From: an uncultured Pseudomonadota bacterium
GTDB lineage: Bacteria; Myxococcota_A; UBA796; SXON01
DNA length: 52,585 nt
Assembly (NCBI GenBank): GCA_903959175.1
Contig: CAJBVW010000082.1
Span: 1-52,585, forward strand
Reading direction: 5' to 3'
Shown here piece after piece: positions 31,633-40,082 of the stretch. The stretch's first letter is position 1, and each line of letters begins with the position of its first letter. Below the pieces are notes generated by a model. It was given only the letters and a program-made list of their open reading frames with translations, searched no databases and was not told where the DNA came from. Both the position numbers and the translations under genes were made by a program.

Positions 31633-33115
31633 GCGCGACGCCATCGTGGTCGGCGCGGGCCTCGGCGGGCTGGCGGCCGCCATCGAGCTCGCGGCGCGCG
31701 GCTGGCGCGTGCGGGTGCTGGAGGGGGCGTCGGTGCCGGGCGGGAAGGCGGGCGTGGTGACGGTGGACGGCGTCGAGGCCGACACCGGACCGAGCGTGCT
31801 CACCCTGCCGGACGTGCTGGACGCCGTGCTGCGCGCGGGTGGATCGTCGCTGGCGGACGAGCTGGAGCTGCGCGCGCCCTCGCCGGCGTTCCGCTACCTC
31901 TGGCCGGACGGCGCCGCCCTCGACGTGGCGCACCGCGCGGACGAGACCCTCGCCAACGTGGGCGCGGCGCTCGGCGGGGCGGCGGAGCGGGAGCTGTCGA
32001 GCTTCCTCGCCTATTCGAAGCGCATCTGGGACGCGGCGGCGCCGAACTTCGTGCTCGGTCCGGCGCCGTCGGTGCTGGGCGTGGCGAAGCTCGGCTTGCG
32101 CGCCTTCGCGCTGGTGGCCGACATCGACAGCCTGCGCGCGATGGAGCGCGCCATCACGACGCGCGTGCGCGATCCGCACCTGCGCGACCTCCTCGGGCGC
32201 TACGCGACCTACAACGGCTCGGACCTGCGCGCGGCCCCCGCGACGCTCAACTGCATCGCCCACCTCGAGCTCGTGGGCGGCGGCTTCGGCGTGACCGGCG
32301 GCATGTACGCGGTGGTGCGCGCCCTCGTGCGCGTGGCGGAGCGGCAGGGCGTGGAGGTCCGGTGCGGCTGCCCGGTGACGCGCATCCTCGTCGAGGGCGG
32401 CCGCGTGACGGGCGTGGAGGCCGGCGGCGAGCGGCTGGACGCCGCGGTCGTCGTGGTGAACGCGGACGTGGGGGCGCTCCTGCCCGGAGCGCCCGGCGGC
32501 CTGCTCGGGCCCGAGGTGCGGAGCGGCCTCGCGATCGAGGCGCCGCGGTCGATGTCGGGGTGGACGGGCATCCTCCGCGCGCGGCGGGGCGCGCCCCGGG
32601 CGGCCCACACCGTGCTCTTCCCCGGGCGGTCCTACGCCGAGGAGTTCGCCGACATCTTCGACCGGGACCAGCCCCCGGTCGAGCCGACCGTGTACCTCTG
32701 CGCGCAGGAGGCGTGCCACGGCCGCGCCGGGTGGGCCGCGGAGGAGCCCGTGTTCGTGATGGTGAACGCGCCGGCCGAGCCCGCGACGGGCGCGCGGGAC
32801 CCCGCCCTCTGGGCGCGCGTGGAGGCGACGGCGATGGCGCGGCTGCGAGGCGCCGGGCTGGCGGACGCGACGGACACCCTCGTCTGGCGCCGCACCCCCG
32901 CCGAGCTGGCGGCGCGCTTCCCGGGCAGCCGCGGTGCGCTCTACGGCGCGGCGAGCAACACGACCTTCTCGGCCTTCCGGCGGCCCGCCAACACGGTTCC
33001 CAAGGTCCCGGGCCTGTTCCTCGCGTCCGGGAGCGCGCATCCGGGCGGGGGCATGCCGCTCTGCCTCCAGTCCGGGCGGCAGGCCGCGGCCGAGGTCGGC
33101 GCCCCGACCGGGTAG
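31625..33115 (+). CDS. crtD: CrtD-like carotenoid 3,4-desaturase (methoxyneurosporene dehydrogenase type)
   Basis: A 496-aa CrtI-family flavoprotein. The FAD motif is VVGAGLGGLAAAIELAARG (residues ~8-26), followed by EADTGPSVLTLPDVL and a C-terminal LFLASGSAHPGGGMPLCL, a GG-x-x-x-x-G form of the phytoene-dehydrogenase signature. It is the second desaturase in the cluster, placed after crtC. By position and sequence it likely makes the 3,4 double bond of 1-hydroxycarotenoids. It starts with GTG at 31625, 8 bp inside the end of crtC. Alternative: another CrtI-type dehydrogenase of phytoene intermediates, since CrtD/CrtI substrate use is not readable from sequence. Confidence 0.8.
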   Translation: MAERDAIVVGAGLGGLAAAIELAARGWRVRVLEGASVPGGKAGVVTVDGVEADTGPSVLTLPDVLDAVLRAGGSSLADELELRAPSPAFRYLWPDGAALDVAHRADETLANVGAALGGAAERELSSFLAYSKRIWDAAAPNFVLGPAPSVLGVAKLGLRAFALVADIDSLRAMERAITTRVRDPHLRDLLGRYATYNGSDLRAAPATLNCIAHLELVGGGFGVTGGMYAVVRALVRVAERQGVEVRCGCPVTRILVEGGRVTGVEAGGERLDAAVVVVNADVGALLPGAPGGLLGPEVRSGLAIEAPRSMSGWTGILRARRGAPRAAHTVLFPGRSYAEEFADIFDRDQPPVEPTVYLCAQEACHGRAGWAAEEPVFVMVNAPAEPATGARDPALWARVEATAMARLRGAGLADATDTLVWRRTPAELAARFPGSRGALYGAASNTTFSAFRRPANTVPKVPGLFLASGSAHPGGGMPLCLQSGRQAAAEVGAPTG

Positions 33116-33124
33116 GATCCGCCG

Positions 33125-33442
33125 GTGTCCCCGCTCCTCCCCGCCGATGTCCCGCCCCCGCCGCCCGTGGCCGGCGACTGGTTCGTGTACGTCCTCTGGT
33201 CGGACGCGCTCGGGCGCAGCTACGTCGGCATCGCGGTGGATGTCGCGCGCCGGCTCCGCCAGCACGGCGGGCAGCTCGTGGGCGGGGCGAGGGCGACGCG
33301 CGCGGGCCGGCCGTGGCGACTCGCGGCCTGGTACGGGCCGTTTCCCGATCGCGGCGGCGCGACGCGGGCCGAGCGGAGCGTCAAGGCGCTGCGCGGGCCG
33401 GCGCGGCTCGGCTGGGGTGGTGTGAACAAAGTTCGTGAATGA
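33125..33442 (+). CDS. GIY-YIG nuclease-like protein (UPF0213 type)
   Basis: A 105-aa single-domain protein. Residues ~20-50 show WFVYVLWSD, then SYVGIAVDVARRLRQH, in which the central Y-x-G and the conserved Arg of GIY-YIG are seen; RAERSVKAL near residue 84 carries the conserved Glu. The first Tyr of GIY reads VYV, normal for this group. Such small proteins are common and mostly uncharacterised; relatives of SLX1 act in structure-specific DNA cleavage. The start is GTG at 33125, 9 bp after the crtD stop, so it may be in the crtC-crtD transcript although a role in carotenoid synthesis is unlikely. Confidence 0.75.
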   Translation: MSPLLPADVPPPPPVAGDWFVYVLWSDALGRSYVGIAVDVARRLRQHGGQLVGGARATRAGRPWRLAAWYGPFPDRGGATRAERSVKALRGPARLGWGGVNKVRE

Positions 33443-33598
33443 CGACCATAATATGTCCGCGTGGGCTTACGGCGGCGGACGCCGTGTGTGTCGCCCTCAC
33501 CCCGGGCGGCATAGCGGTCGCGCATCCGTACGCCGCGCGGATCGGCGCCAGCCGGCACGCCCTCGCCCGGGGCCCCGTGGTTCCTCGCGCGCCCCGGC

Positions 33599-34783
33599 TC
33601 AGAACCGCCCGAACACCACGACGCCCGCGCCGGCCGGGGCCACGTGGAGCTCGAGGCTCCTCTGCGGCGAGGCGGACGCGCCCGGCATGGGCGGCGCCAT
33701 GCGCGGGCCGGGGCTGCCGGGGGCCGGTGTGGCCGTCGGGGCGGGGGCGGCGCCGGGGGGCGCCTCGGTGGTCACGGCGGCCGGCTTCGGCTTGGTGGTT
33801 GCCCACAACACGCCGGCGGTGACCGCGCTCGCAGCGGAGGCGCCGATGAACGCGTAGGAGAGCGTCCGGGGCGCCGCGACCTCGTTCGCGTAGAAGTTCT
33901 CGGGCTCGTCCGCGTAGGTGAGGTCGGCGTAGGTGGCGTAGTTGTCCACCGCGCGGTCGTACTGGAAGTACCCCGCGATACCGAAGCCGATCGCCGCGGC
34001 GCTCACGCCGGCGTCGAGCCCTACGCGCCCCCAGTACTCGGGCGCACGCGGCCCCTTGGCAGCCTTCACGGGCTTGGGTGCCAACTCCAGGGTGCTCCGG
34101 ACGATCTGGTAGGGGAGCACGGTCACCTTCTGCTCGGCGGGCAGGTAGCCGTCGAGCGAGGCGGACACGGTGTGGACGCCGGCAGAGAGCCCGTCCACCG
34201 TCATGGGGCCCGTGCCCTTCGTGGCGCCGTCGACGAACACCTCGGCTTCGAAGGGCGTCGGGGTGATGGCGATCGAGCCGATGGCCGCGGCGGGGAGATC
34301 CAGCCGCACGTCCACATGCCCCCGCAACGAGACCTCCACGGTGTAGGTCACCGTCTGCCGGCCGGGCGCGGTGGCCACCAAAGTGTGGGTGCCACACCCG
34401 AGCGGCACCGGACCGAAGCTGCCCGCACCCAAGCGGACCCCGCCATCGGTCACCTCCGCCTCCGGCGGGGTCGCTTCCACCTTCACCGTGCCCGTGCCCG
34501 GTGTCAGGGCGAGCGTCACGCGCTCGATGGCGTTCACCCGCACGGTGACATCCGTGGTGCCGGTCTTGCAGCCTTCATCCACGCGGATCGTGTGCGTGCC
34601 CGGCGGGACGCCGCGGATCACCCCGGGCGCGATGATCCCCGTGGTCGCACCGTCCAGGAACACCAGCCCACCGCCGCCGGTGACGCTCACGAACACGTCA
34701 CCCACGGCGTCCTCTGCGTGCGCGGGGGGAGCGAGCAGCAGCGCAACAGGAAAGAGCAGGGACATCGCAGCAACCGTTTGCAT
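33599..34783 (-). CDS. Secreted PEGA-repeat protein with C-terminal helices
   Basis: A 394-aa protein. A Sec signal peptide ends in APPAHA-ED (residues ~20-24). Three PEGA-type repeats follow: GLVFLDGATTGIIAPGVIRGVPPGTHTIRV (~residues 38-67), a second with PLGCGTHTLVA and a third with AEVFVDGATKGTG and GVHTVSASLDGY. Two hydrophobic helices (~residues 265-285 and 310-330) flank an acidic YATYADLTY loop, then comes an Ala/Pro-rich tail. PEGA domains occur in surface proteins of Myxococcota-like bacteria. Anchoring in the envelope is likely. An upstream ATG at 34810 is a poorer start than 34783, which has GAGG 6 nt before it. It is divergent from the Ig-repeat lipoprotein. Function unknown. Confidence 0.75.
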   Translation of the reverse strand: MQTVAAMSLLFPVALLLAPPAHAEDAVGDVFVSVTGGGGLVFLDGATTGIIAPGVIRGVPPGTHTIRVDEGCKTGTTDVTVRVNAIERVTLALTPGTGTVKVEATPPEAEVTDGGVRLGAGSFGPVPLGCGTHTLVATAPGRQTVTYTVEVSLRGHVDVRLDLPAAAIGSIAITPTPFEAEVFVDGATKGTGPMTVDGLSAGVHTVSASLDGYLPAEQKVTVLPYQIVRSTLELAPKPVKAAKGPRAPEYWGRVGLDAGVSAAAIGFGIAGYFQYDRAVDNYATYADLTYADEPENFYANEVAAPRTLSYAFIGASAASAVTAGVLWATTKPKPAAVTTEAPPGAAPAPTATPAPGSPGPRMAPPMPGASASPQRSLELHVAPAGAGVVVFGRF

Positions 34784-34837
34784 GGCAAACCTCGGCGGCC
34801 GGTATACCATGGGGCCACCTCTACCCGCGTGCGCCCG

Positions 34838-37246
34838 ATGCTCCGTTCCTCCGCCTTCCTCGTCCTCCTCGCGGGCTGCACCCCCATGCCCGAGCTGGCG
34901 TTCAACACCCCACCGAGCGCGCTGGTGCTCCACATCGAGCCGGCGTCGCCCACCACGTCGGACACGCTGATCGGGACGATCGACGCGGACTCGATCGACG
35001 CCGAAGGCGACGACATCGGCTACGAGTTCGCCTGGTACAAGGACGGGGTGGCCACCGGGATCGAGGCGCGGACGATCGACCCCGCCTCCACCGCCAAGGG
35101 CCAGGTGTGGGAGCTCGTAATCGTCGCGACCGACGGCGAGTTCGCCGGCGAGGAGGCCCGCGCCTCGGTGATCATCGTGAACTCGCCGCCCGTGGTCGAC
35201 CGCGTCGAGATCTCGCCCGCCGCCCCCGCCACGACGGACGACCTCGCGCTCTCCACCGTCGCGACAGACGCCGACGGGGACGTGGTCACCTGGAGCATCG
35301 TCTGGTCCCGGGACGACGTCCCGCTGTCCGCCTACGGCGGCGCCACGTCGATCCCCGAGGCCGCCACGGGCACCCTCGAGGATTGGTCCGTGACGGCCAC
35401 CCCCTCCGACGGGACCGACCGTGGCGAGACCACGAGCGTCAGCGTGTACATCGACAACACGACCCCCACGCTCGGCAGCCTCCGCGTGCTCCCCACCGCT
35501 CCCCAGGTGCAGGACGCCGTCATCGCCACCGTCCTCGACGTGACCGACCCCGACCAGCCCGGGCAGACCGTGAGCGTCGAGTTCGCCTGGTTCGTCAACG
35601 GGGTCGAGGCCCTGCGCGAGTCGCAGACGGACGGCAGCTCCTTCCTCTCGGACGGCTTCGCCAAGGGCGACGAGGTGACCGTCATCGCCACTCCGAGCGA
35701 CGGCTACGCCATCGGGAGTCCGCTCACCAGCTCCCCGATCACGGTGGTGAACACCGCGCCCTCGCTCGACGTCGCGTCCCTCTCCCCGACCACCGCCTAC
35801 GAGTCCACCACGTTGACGTGCGGCGCCGGCACCCCCTCGGATGAGGACGGGGACTCGGTCTCCTACGAATACGCCTGGTACGTGGACGGCACGCGTGTCT
35901 CCTCCGCCAGCTCGGACACCCTCACCGGCACCTCCTTCGGCAAGACGGACGAGGTCTACTGTGTCATGACGCCGGACGACGGCGACGACGCCGGCGATCC
36001 CGTCACGTCCAACACCGTCACCGTGTCCAACAGCGTCCCGACGTTCACCGGGGTGACACTCTCGCCCACCACTCCGACGGTCGCGACCACCGTCACCGCC
36101 AACGTCAGCGGCGGGGACGACGACGACGGCGACTCCATCAGCTACACCTACGCCTGGACCGTGAACGGCACCGCTGTCACCTCCACGTCCTCCCAGCTCT
36201 CCACGGGCAACTTCGTCCGCGGGGACTCGGTCCAGGTGACCGTGACCCCGGGGGACAGCAGCGGCTACGGCACCGCGCTCCCGTCCTCTGCCACCGAGAT
36301 CCAGAACGCCCGGCCCACGGTCTCCTCCACCTCCATCACGCCGTCCACCGCCTACACGGACGACGATCTCGCCGTCGTCGTGTCGGGCTGGTCCGACGCC
36401 GACGGGGACTCCGCCAACTACACCTACCAGTGGTACAAGAACAGCGTGGCGATGTCCGGCGCCACCGGCCTCACCATCGGTGAGGAGAACACCACCAAGG
36501 GAGACCGCTTCTACTGCGCCGTCACCCCGAACGACGGCTACGAGGACGGCACGACGCGCAACACCTACGTCACGACGATCCAGAACAGCCCGCCGGCCAC
36601 CTTCGCCGACGTGACGACAGGCCTGACCGCCAACGAGTGCGACGTCATCGAGATGGACGCCTCCGTCAGCACCGATGGCGACGATGACAGCCTCACCTAC
36701 GCCTGGAGCCTGACCACCCGCCCCACCGGATCGAACGCCGCCACGGCAGACTTCTCCTCGACCACCGCCGAGGCGCCGAGCTTCCTCGTGGACTACGAGG
36801 GCAACTTCGTGTTCGCCGTCGCCGCGAACGACGGGTCGACGAGCGTGTCCGACAGCGTGACGGTCACCGTGTACGACGCCGCCGACAACGTGGCGCCCGT
36901 CTCCGCGCCCGACTCGACCGACCCTGACCTCGAGCAGACCACCGGGTGCAGCTCGAGCGGCTCCGGCTTCGTGTGTACGCCGTGCTCGGGCACCTTCACG
37001 ATTGACGCGAGCGCCAGCTACGACGACGACGGGGACCCCCTCCACTACACCTGGAGCACCGCGAGCGGGTACGCCAGCATCACGTCCGCCACGGCGGAGT
37101 CCACCACGGTGGCGATGCGCAGCATGCCCGCCACGCACCTCACCACGCGCGACTATCAGGCCACCGTCACGCTGCGCGTGCAGGACTGCGCCGGCAACGT
37201 CTCCACCGAGGACCTCGTGCTCACCTACGCCTGCACCGGGAACTGA
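34838..37246 (+). CDS. Large lipoprotein with Ig/PKD-like repeats
   Basis: An 802-aa lipoprotein. The signal MLRSSAFLVLLAGC has a lipobox (LAGC, Cys14). About seven repeats of ~95 residues follow, each with a D-x-D-G-D acidic loop and a tyrosine-tryptophan turn (SYEYAWYVDG, SYTYAWTVNG, NYTYQWYKNS), resembling bacterial Ig/cadherin-like domains that bind calcium between repeats. A final domain has six Cys (VCTPCSG, VQDCAGNVS, YACTGN) that may form disulfides. It should be exposed on the cell surface, as a stalk or adhesin. It is divergent from the PEGA protein (54 bp apart), so the two may share control. There is no frameshift or broken repeat. Confidence 0.8.
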   Translation: MLRSSAFLVLLAGCTPMPELAFNTPPSALVLHIEPASPTTSDTLIGTIDADSIDAEGDDIGYEFAWYKDGVATGIEARTIDPASTAKGQVWELVIVATDGEFAGEEARASVIIVNSPPVVDRVEISPAAPATTDDLALSTVATDADGDVVTWSIVWSRDDVPLSAYGGATSIPEAATGTLEDWSVTATPSDGTDRGETTSVSVYIDNTTPTLGSLRVLPTAPQVQDAVIATVLDVTDPDQPGQTVSVEFAWFVNGVEALRESQTDGSSFLSDGFAKGDEVTVIATPSDGYAIGSPLTSSPITVVNTAPSLDVASLSPTTAYESTTLTCGAGTPSDEDGDSVSYEYAWYVDGTRVSSASSDTLTGTSFGKTDEVYCVMTPDDGDDAGDPVTSNTVTVSNSVPTFTGVTLSPTTPTVATTVTANVSGGDDDDGDSISYTYAWTVNGTAVTSTSSQLSTGNFVRGDSVQVTVTPGDSSGYGTALPSSATEIQNARPTVSSTSITPSTAYTDDDLAVVVSGWSDADGDSANYTYQWYKNSVAMSGATGLTIGEENTTKGDRFYCAVTPNDGYEDGTTRNTYVTTIQNSPPATFADVTTGLTANECDVIEMDASVSTDGDDDSLTYAWSLTTRPTGSNAATADFSSTTAEAPSFLVDYEGNFVFAVAANDGSTSVSDSVTVTVYDAADNVAPVSAPDSTDPDLEQTTGCSSSGSGFVCTPCSGTFTIDASASYDDDGDPLHYTWSTASGYASITSATAESTTVAMRSMPATHLTTRDYQATVTLRVQDCAGNVSTEDLVLTYACTGN

Positions 37247-37338
37247 CGCGCCGAGGGGGCGTGCATCCGCGCGCGCACGATGAGGAGCAGCGGGCGCTCG
37301 CTACGTCCACGCGGGCCGGCGCGGCGCGGGTCCCGCGC

Positions 37339-38424
37339 TCACTCCGCGACGAAGCCCTTCCACCGCCGCATGTAGGCGACGAAGGCGGGGGAGAGGCCCT
37401 GGTCGACGAGGTGCGCGGCGGAGAGGGGCGGCGTCGCGATCGGGGCGCCGCTGGCGGCGCGGCGGGGCCAGTCGAAGTTGGCGATGGCGGAGCGGCCGAG
37501 CGCGACGGCGTCGGCGCCGCGGGCGAGCTGGGCCTCTGCGTCCGCGCGCGTCCAGATGCCGCCGGCGACCACGATCGGGACGGCGGCGCCGACGGCCTCG
37601 CGGAAGAGCGGCGTGGCGTGGCTCTCGGGGCGCTTCACCGTGGTGGTGGCGGAGCGCCACAGGGACAGGTGGAGCACGTCCATGCCGTCCTCCGCGAGCC
37701 AGCGCGCGAGGGTGATCGTCTCGTCCAGGTCGATGCCCTTTGCCTGGCCGAAGTCCTCCGGGGAGAGGCGCACGAGCACGGCGAGCCCGGGTGCGGCGGC
37801 GCGGACGGCGCGCGTCGTCTCGCGGATCAGGCGGGCGCGGTTGACGAGGGAGCCGCCCCACGCGTCGCTGCGCTGGTTGTAGACGGTGCTCTGGAACTGG
37901 GAGAGCAGGTAGCCGTGGGCGCCGTGGAGCTCGACGGCGTCAAAGCCCGCGTCGGCGCAGCGGCGCGCGGCCGCGGCGAACTGCCCGATGACGCGGTGGA
38001 GGTCGTCCTCGGTGGCGGCGCGGGGCGAGGGGCAGCCCGGCTCGGCGTAGGCGCTGGCGCTCCAGGTGGGGAGGCCGCTCACGACGGGGTCGGCGCGGAG
38101 CCCCCCGTGGAACAGCTGGACGCAGGCGACGGGCCGCGGGCCGCCGTCCGCCGGGGCGTGGATGCGGGCGGCGAGGCGGGTCAGCCCGGGGAGCATCGCG
38201 TCGTCGTGCACGCCGAGCTCGCCGGCCCAGGCCTTGCCTTCCTGCGCGACGTGGGCCGCGCACGTCATCACCAGGCCGAAGCCCCCGTCCGCGCGGCGGC
38301 CGAGGAAGTGGGCCTCGGCGTCGGAGCAGGCGCCGTCGGGGTGGCTCTGCATGTTGGTGAGCGGGGCGAGCCACACGCGGTTGGGGGTGGTGACGCCGGG
38401 GCGGAGGGCGAGGGGGCTGAACAT
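37339..38424 (-). CDS. Old Yellow Enzyme family NADH:flavin oxidoreductase
   Basis: A 361-aa TIM-barrel flavoprotein of normal OYE length. The N-terminus MFSPLALRPGVTTPNRVWLAPLTN is family-typical; other elements are QLFHGGLRAD, FDAVELHGAHGYLLSQFQS (residues ~172-190, with H-x-x-H for substrate), NQRSDAWGGSLVNRARL (the FadH-like signature) and VIVAGGIWTRADAEAQLARGADAVALGR. It reduces activated C=C bonds using NAD(P)H and FMN. There is no C-terminal Fe-S domain, so it is a simple OYE rather than a 2,4-dienoyl-CoA reductase. The start at 38424 gives the family opening. Physiological substrate is unknown. It lies on the left border of the toxin-antitoxin region. Confidence 0.85.
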   Translation of the reverse strand: MFSPLALRPGVTTPNRVWLAPLTNMQSHPDGACSDAEAHFLGRRADGGFGLVMTCAAHVAQEGKAWAGELGVHDDAMLPGLTRLAARIHAPADGGPRPVACVQLFHGGLRADPVVSGLPTWSASAYAEPGCPSPRAATEDDLHRVIGQFAAAARRCADAGFDAVELHGAHGYLLSQFQSTVYNQRSDAWGGSLVNRARLIRETTRAVRAAAPGLAVLVRLSPEDFGQAKGIDLDETITLARWLAEDGMDVLHLSLWRSATTTVKRPESHATPLFREAVGAAVPIVVAGGIWTRADAEAQLARGADAVALGRSAIANFDWPRRAASGAPIATPPLSAAHLVDQGLSPAFVAYMRRWKGFVAE

Positions 38425-38529
38425 GGGGAGAGCTAACCTGGGGTCGCGACGGGGGCGCCTCGGGGCCCGGCCGACGTGCACCGCGTCTCCCGCGGATCGG
38501 ACCGCCGCTCCGCCGGTGGCGCGGGCGCC

Positions 38530-38741
38530 CTACACGGGCGAGGCTGCGCGGAGGTCGAGGAGGGCGCCGGTGCCCCTCAACCGTGCCAACACGGGTGCAA
38601 CATCCGACGATGACGGACCGGCCACAATCGCGGCGAGGTAGTCCTCGACACGTTTCGAAACCGACGTACCGGCAGCGGCGGCGTACATTTTGCGGCCGAA
38701 ACGACGTGCGGGTCCACGCTGAGCGTCAGTTTTGCGGTCAT
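38530..38741 (-). pseudogene. DUF6364-like antitoxin gene with a -1 frameshift
   Basis: The first frame starts at ATG 38741 and reads MTAKLTLSVDPHVVSAAK; the second frame continues as YAAAAGTSVSKRVEDYLAAI to TAG at 38530. Together they match the DUF6364 antitoxin layout (K-L-T-L-x-V-D ... A-K-x-Y ... G-T-S-x-S-x-x-V-E-D-Y). The change of frame is at a run of four A (38688-38691): one missing A, or a -1 slip on AAA AAA, restores the frame with Met at the variable position. Either a sequencing error, a pseudogene or programmed frameshifting would explain it. No toxin partner is seen next to it. Confidence 0.6.
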
Positions 38742-38788
38742 GCACGTACTCTTGATGCTCGAGTCGTACGTGCGACTCACTCAGTCGC
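38742..38788 (-). promoter_or_regulatory. Two operator-like inverted repeats upstream of the DUF6364-like gene
   Basis: GCACGTAC / GTACGTGC (38742-38749 and 38766-38773, perfect 8-bp arms) and GCGACT / AGTCGC (38772-38777 and 38783-38788, 5-nt loop) lie directly before the antitoxin start codon. Such dyads are typical of autoregulated antitoxins. Presence of intact control sites next to a frame-shifted gene supports either recent decay or a real shift. The rest of the 345-bp gap holds repeat copy A. Confidence 0.6.
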
Positions 38789-38848
38789 CAAGCCCACGGA
38801 CGCGAATACGTTGTTCGTGTGGGAGACGTGAGCCGCGGCGACAGAACG

Positions 38849-38964
38849 GACGAGCCACCGTTTCGTGAACCCGACCTTCGCCGCCACTGTTTGTCCCGAA
38901 ACCGTCGCATCGACTCCCCTCATTCAAGCTGTGCTTTCGGCTACCAAGACTCGTTTGCTCCGCC
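38849..38964. repeat. Non-coding spacer repeat, copy A (116 bp)
   Basis: Left block 38849-38871 (starts GACGAGCCACCGTTTCGTG) and right block 38916-38964 (CATTCAAGCTGTGCTTTCGG) are almost identical to copy B, with a variable centre. The copies sit in the same orientation, 1041 bp apart, between antitoxin genes. They are not coding, since the frames of the two blocks differ between copies. Confidence 0.75.
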
Positions 38965-39086
38965 TTCGGTTGCTTGCGCGCGAAACTGTGGCTGGTGGAA
39001 GTGTGAGAGGGTGGCACGACCAAGATCGAGGTCGACTGCGCGTTCTCCGTCGCACGGTGCTGTTCCGACCGCCTGAGGCCGCAGCG

Positions 39087-39494
39087 CTACCCCGTCCTCC
39101 GCTCGAACCGAAGCGCGTGCGAGCGGATGTACTCGCTCCGGGACGCCTCACCCCGCCGCTGGTCGAGCTCGCGCAACTCCCGCTCGGTGAGCTTGACCTG
39201 CACGGTTCGGTTCCGGGGTTCCTGCGGCTTACGACCAGGCCGCTTCGCCTCGGGAATCTCCTCCCCGAAGGCCTCGCGCCAGGCTGCTCGGATCAGGGGG
39301 TCGTTCCGCTTCGCCTGCGCCTGATCGCTGAACGCGAACGGCCGGAAACCGTCCTCGGAGCGGCAGCCGGACTCGCACTCCCAGGTCTCCAAAGGCACCG
39401 ACACGACGCGGTCGCCGCGCTTGATCCGGGTGGGGATCAGCACCGAGCGGGCCGGCTTCTCGCAGTAGGGACAGGTTTTCACGGCTTCATCCAT
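39087..39494 (-). CDS. Antitoxin-like protein with zinc ribbon and ribbon-helix-helix
   Basis: A 135-aa protein. Residues ~8-48 hold CPYC and CESGC, four cysteines suited to bind zinc, as at the N-terminus of MqsA-type antitoxins. Residues ~95-130 look like a ribbon-helix-helix DNA-binding domain (RTVQVKLTERELRELDQRR and ASRSEYIRSHAL) instead of the helix-turn-helix of classical MqsA. A basic linker with PGRKPQEPRNR joins them. It starts 4 bp after the stop of the MqsR-like gene and is co-transcribed with it. Toxin-first order matches mqsRA. Alternative: an unrelated zinc regulator. The combination of these two domains is unusual. Confidence 0.65.
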   Translation of the reverse strand: MDEAVKTCPYCEKPARSVLIPTRIKRGDRVVSVPLETWECESGCRSEDGFRPFAFSDQAQAKRNDPLIRAAWREAFGEEIPEAKRPGRKPQEPRNRTVQVKLTERELRELDQRRGEASRSEYIRSHALRFERRTG

Positions 39495-39498
39495 CTCA

Positions 39499-39798
39499 TC
39501 ACCCTCGGTGAAAGCTGACGACGATCATGTGCTGGCGCTCGCACAGTCGGATCCAGATTCGCCCCTCGTCCGTCATCGGGACGAACACCCAGATCATTCC
39601 GCCCTCCTCGGCCGTGCTTGGCTCGGCGAGGTGGAAGTCCTCCTCCTCCAGCACGCGGAGCAACGAGAAGATCTCGCCCTCGTCCCAGCCGAACTGGTCG
39701 AGCGCGACGTCGCGCGCCTCTCGGGTCGTGAACACCCCGTCCGCGTCGAGGGCCTCGTCGAGTCGCTGGAGGAAGGAGACGGTAGCGGAGCGAGGCAC
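39499..39798 (-). CDS. MqsR-like toxin (RelE-type fold)
   Basis: A 99-aa protein. It follows the MqsR pattern: FTTREARDVALDQFGWDEGEIFSLLRVLEEEDFHL (T-x-x-A...L-G...I-x-x-L-x-x-x-D-F in MqsR), WVFVPMTDEGRIWIRLCE and a final IVVSFHRG, matching the C-terminal VSFK of MqsR. MqsR cleaves mRNA at GCU. The catalytic set of MqsR (Lys56, Gln68, Tyr81, Lys96) cannot be placed with certainty; the R-x-W-x-R strand may replace some of it. It starts with GTG at 39798, close after a TATGAT box at 39815-39810. It is upstream of the zinc-ribbon/RHH gene. Confidence 0.55.
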   Translation of the reverse strand: MPRSATVSFLQRLDEALDADGVFTTREARDVALDQFGWDEGEIFSLLRVLEEEDFHLAEPSTAEEGGMIWVFVPMTDEGRIWIRLCERQHMIVVSFHRG

Positions 39799-39889
39799 GG
39801 CACCCCTATATCATAGTCACGCTTTCGGGGTGTGCGCGAGGAGTTCGTACGACGGGGATCGTCCGGTCGCCTACTCCGCTGGCGGCTCC

Positions 39890-40004
39890 GACGAGCCACC
39901 GTTTCGTGAACCTGGGTCGCGTCTCCACCGTCGGCGCCGAAACGGTCACTGGCCGCCCCTCATTCAAGCTGTGCTTTCGGCTACCATGACCCGTTTGCTT
40001 CGCC
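39890..40004. repeat. Non-coding spacer repeat, copy B (115 bp)
   Basis: The left block 39890-39912 and right block 39956-40004 match copy A. The centre contains ACCGTTTCG (39898-39906) and CGAAACGGT (39938-39946), a perfect 9-bp inverted repeat that has one mismatch in copy A. It lies between the MqsR-like module and the PIN module. Conserved ends with variable centre recall integron attC sites, but no RYYYAAC/GTTRRRY cores are seen. Confidence 0.75.
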
Positions 40005-40082
40005 CTGGGGTTCAAGGGAACAATGCACCCATGTGCTCGACACGCCGGAGGTCCGCTCGCCACGAAACCGAGCGTGAACCTG

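Noticed and set aside
38849-38964. Canonical integron attC site
   Set aside because: No RYYYAAC or GTTRRRY core pair at the ends and no integrase gene in the window, although size and variable centre are similar.
38849-40004. Spacer repeats A and B as coding exons (both read GSRKHSLNEG on the minus strand)
   Set aside because: The left and right blocks are in different relative frames in the two copies, so the similarity is at DNA level and not protein level.
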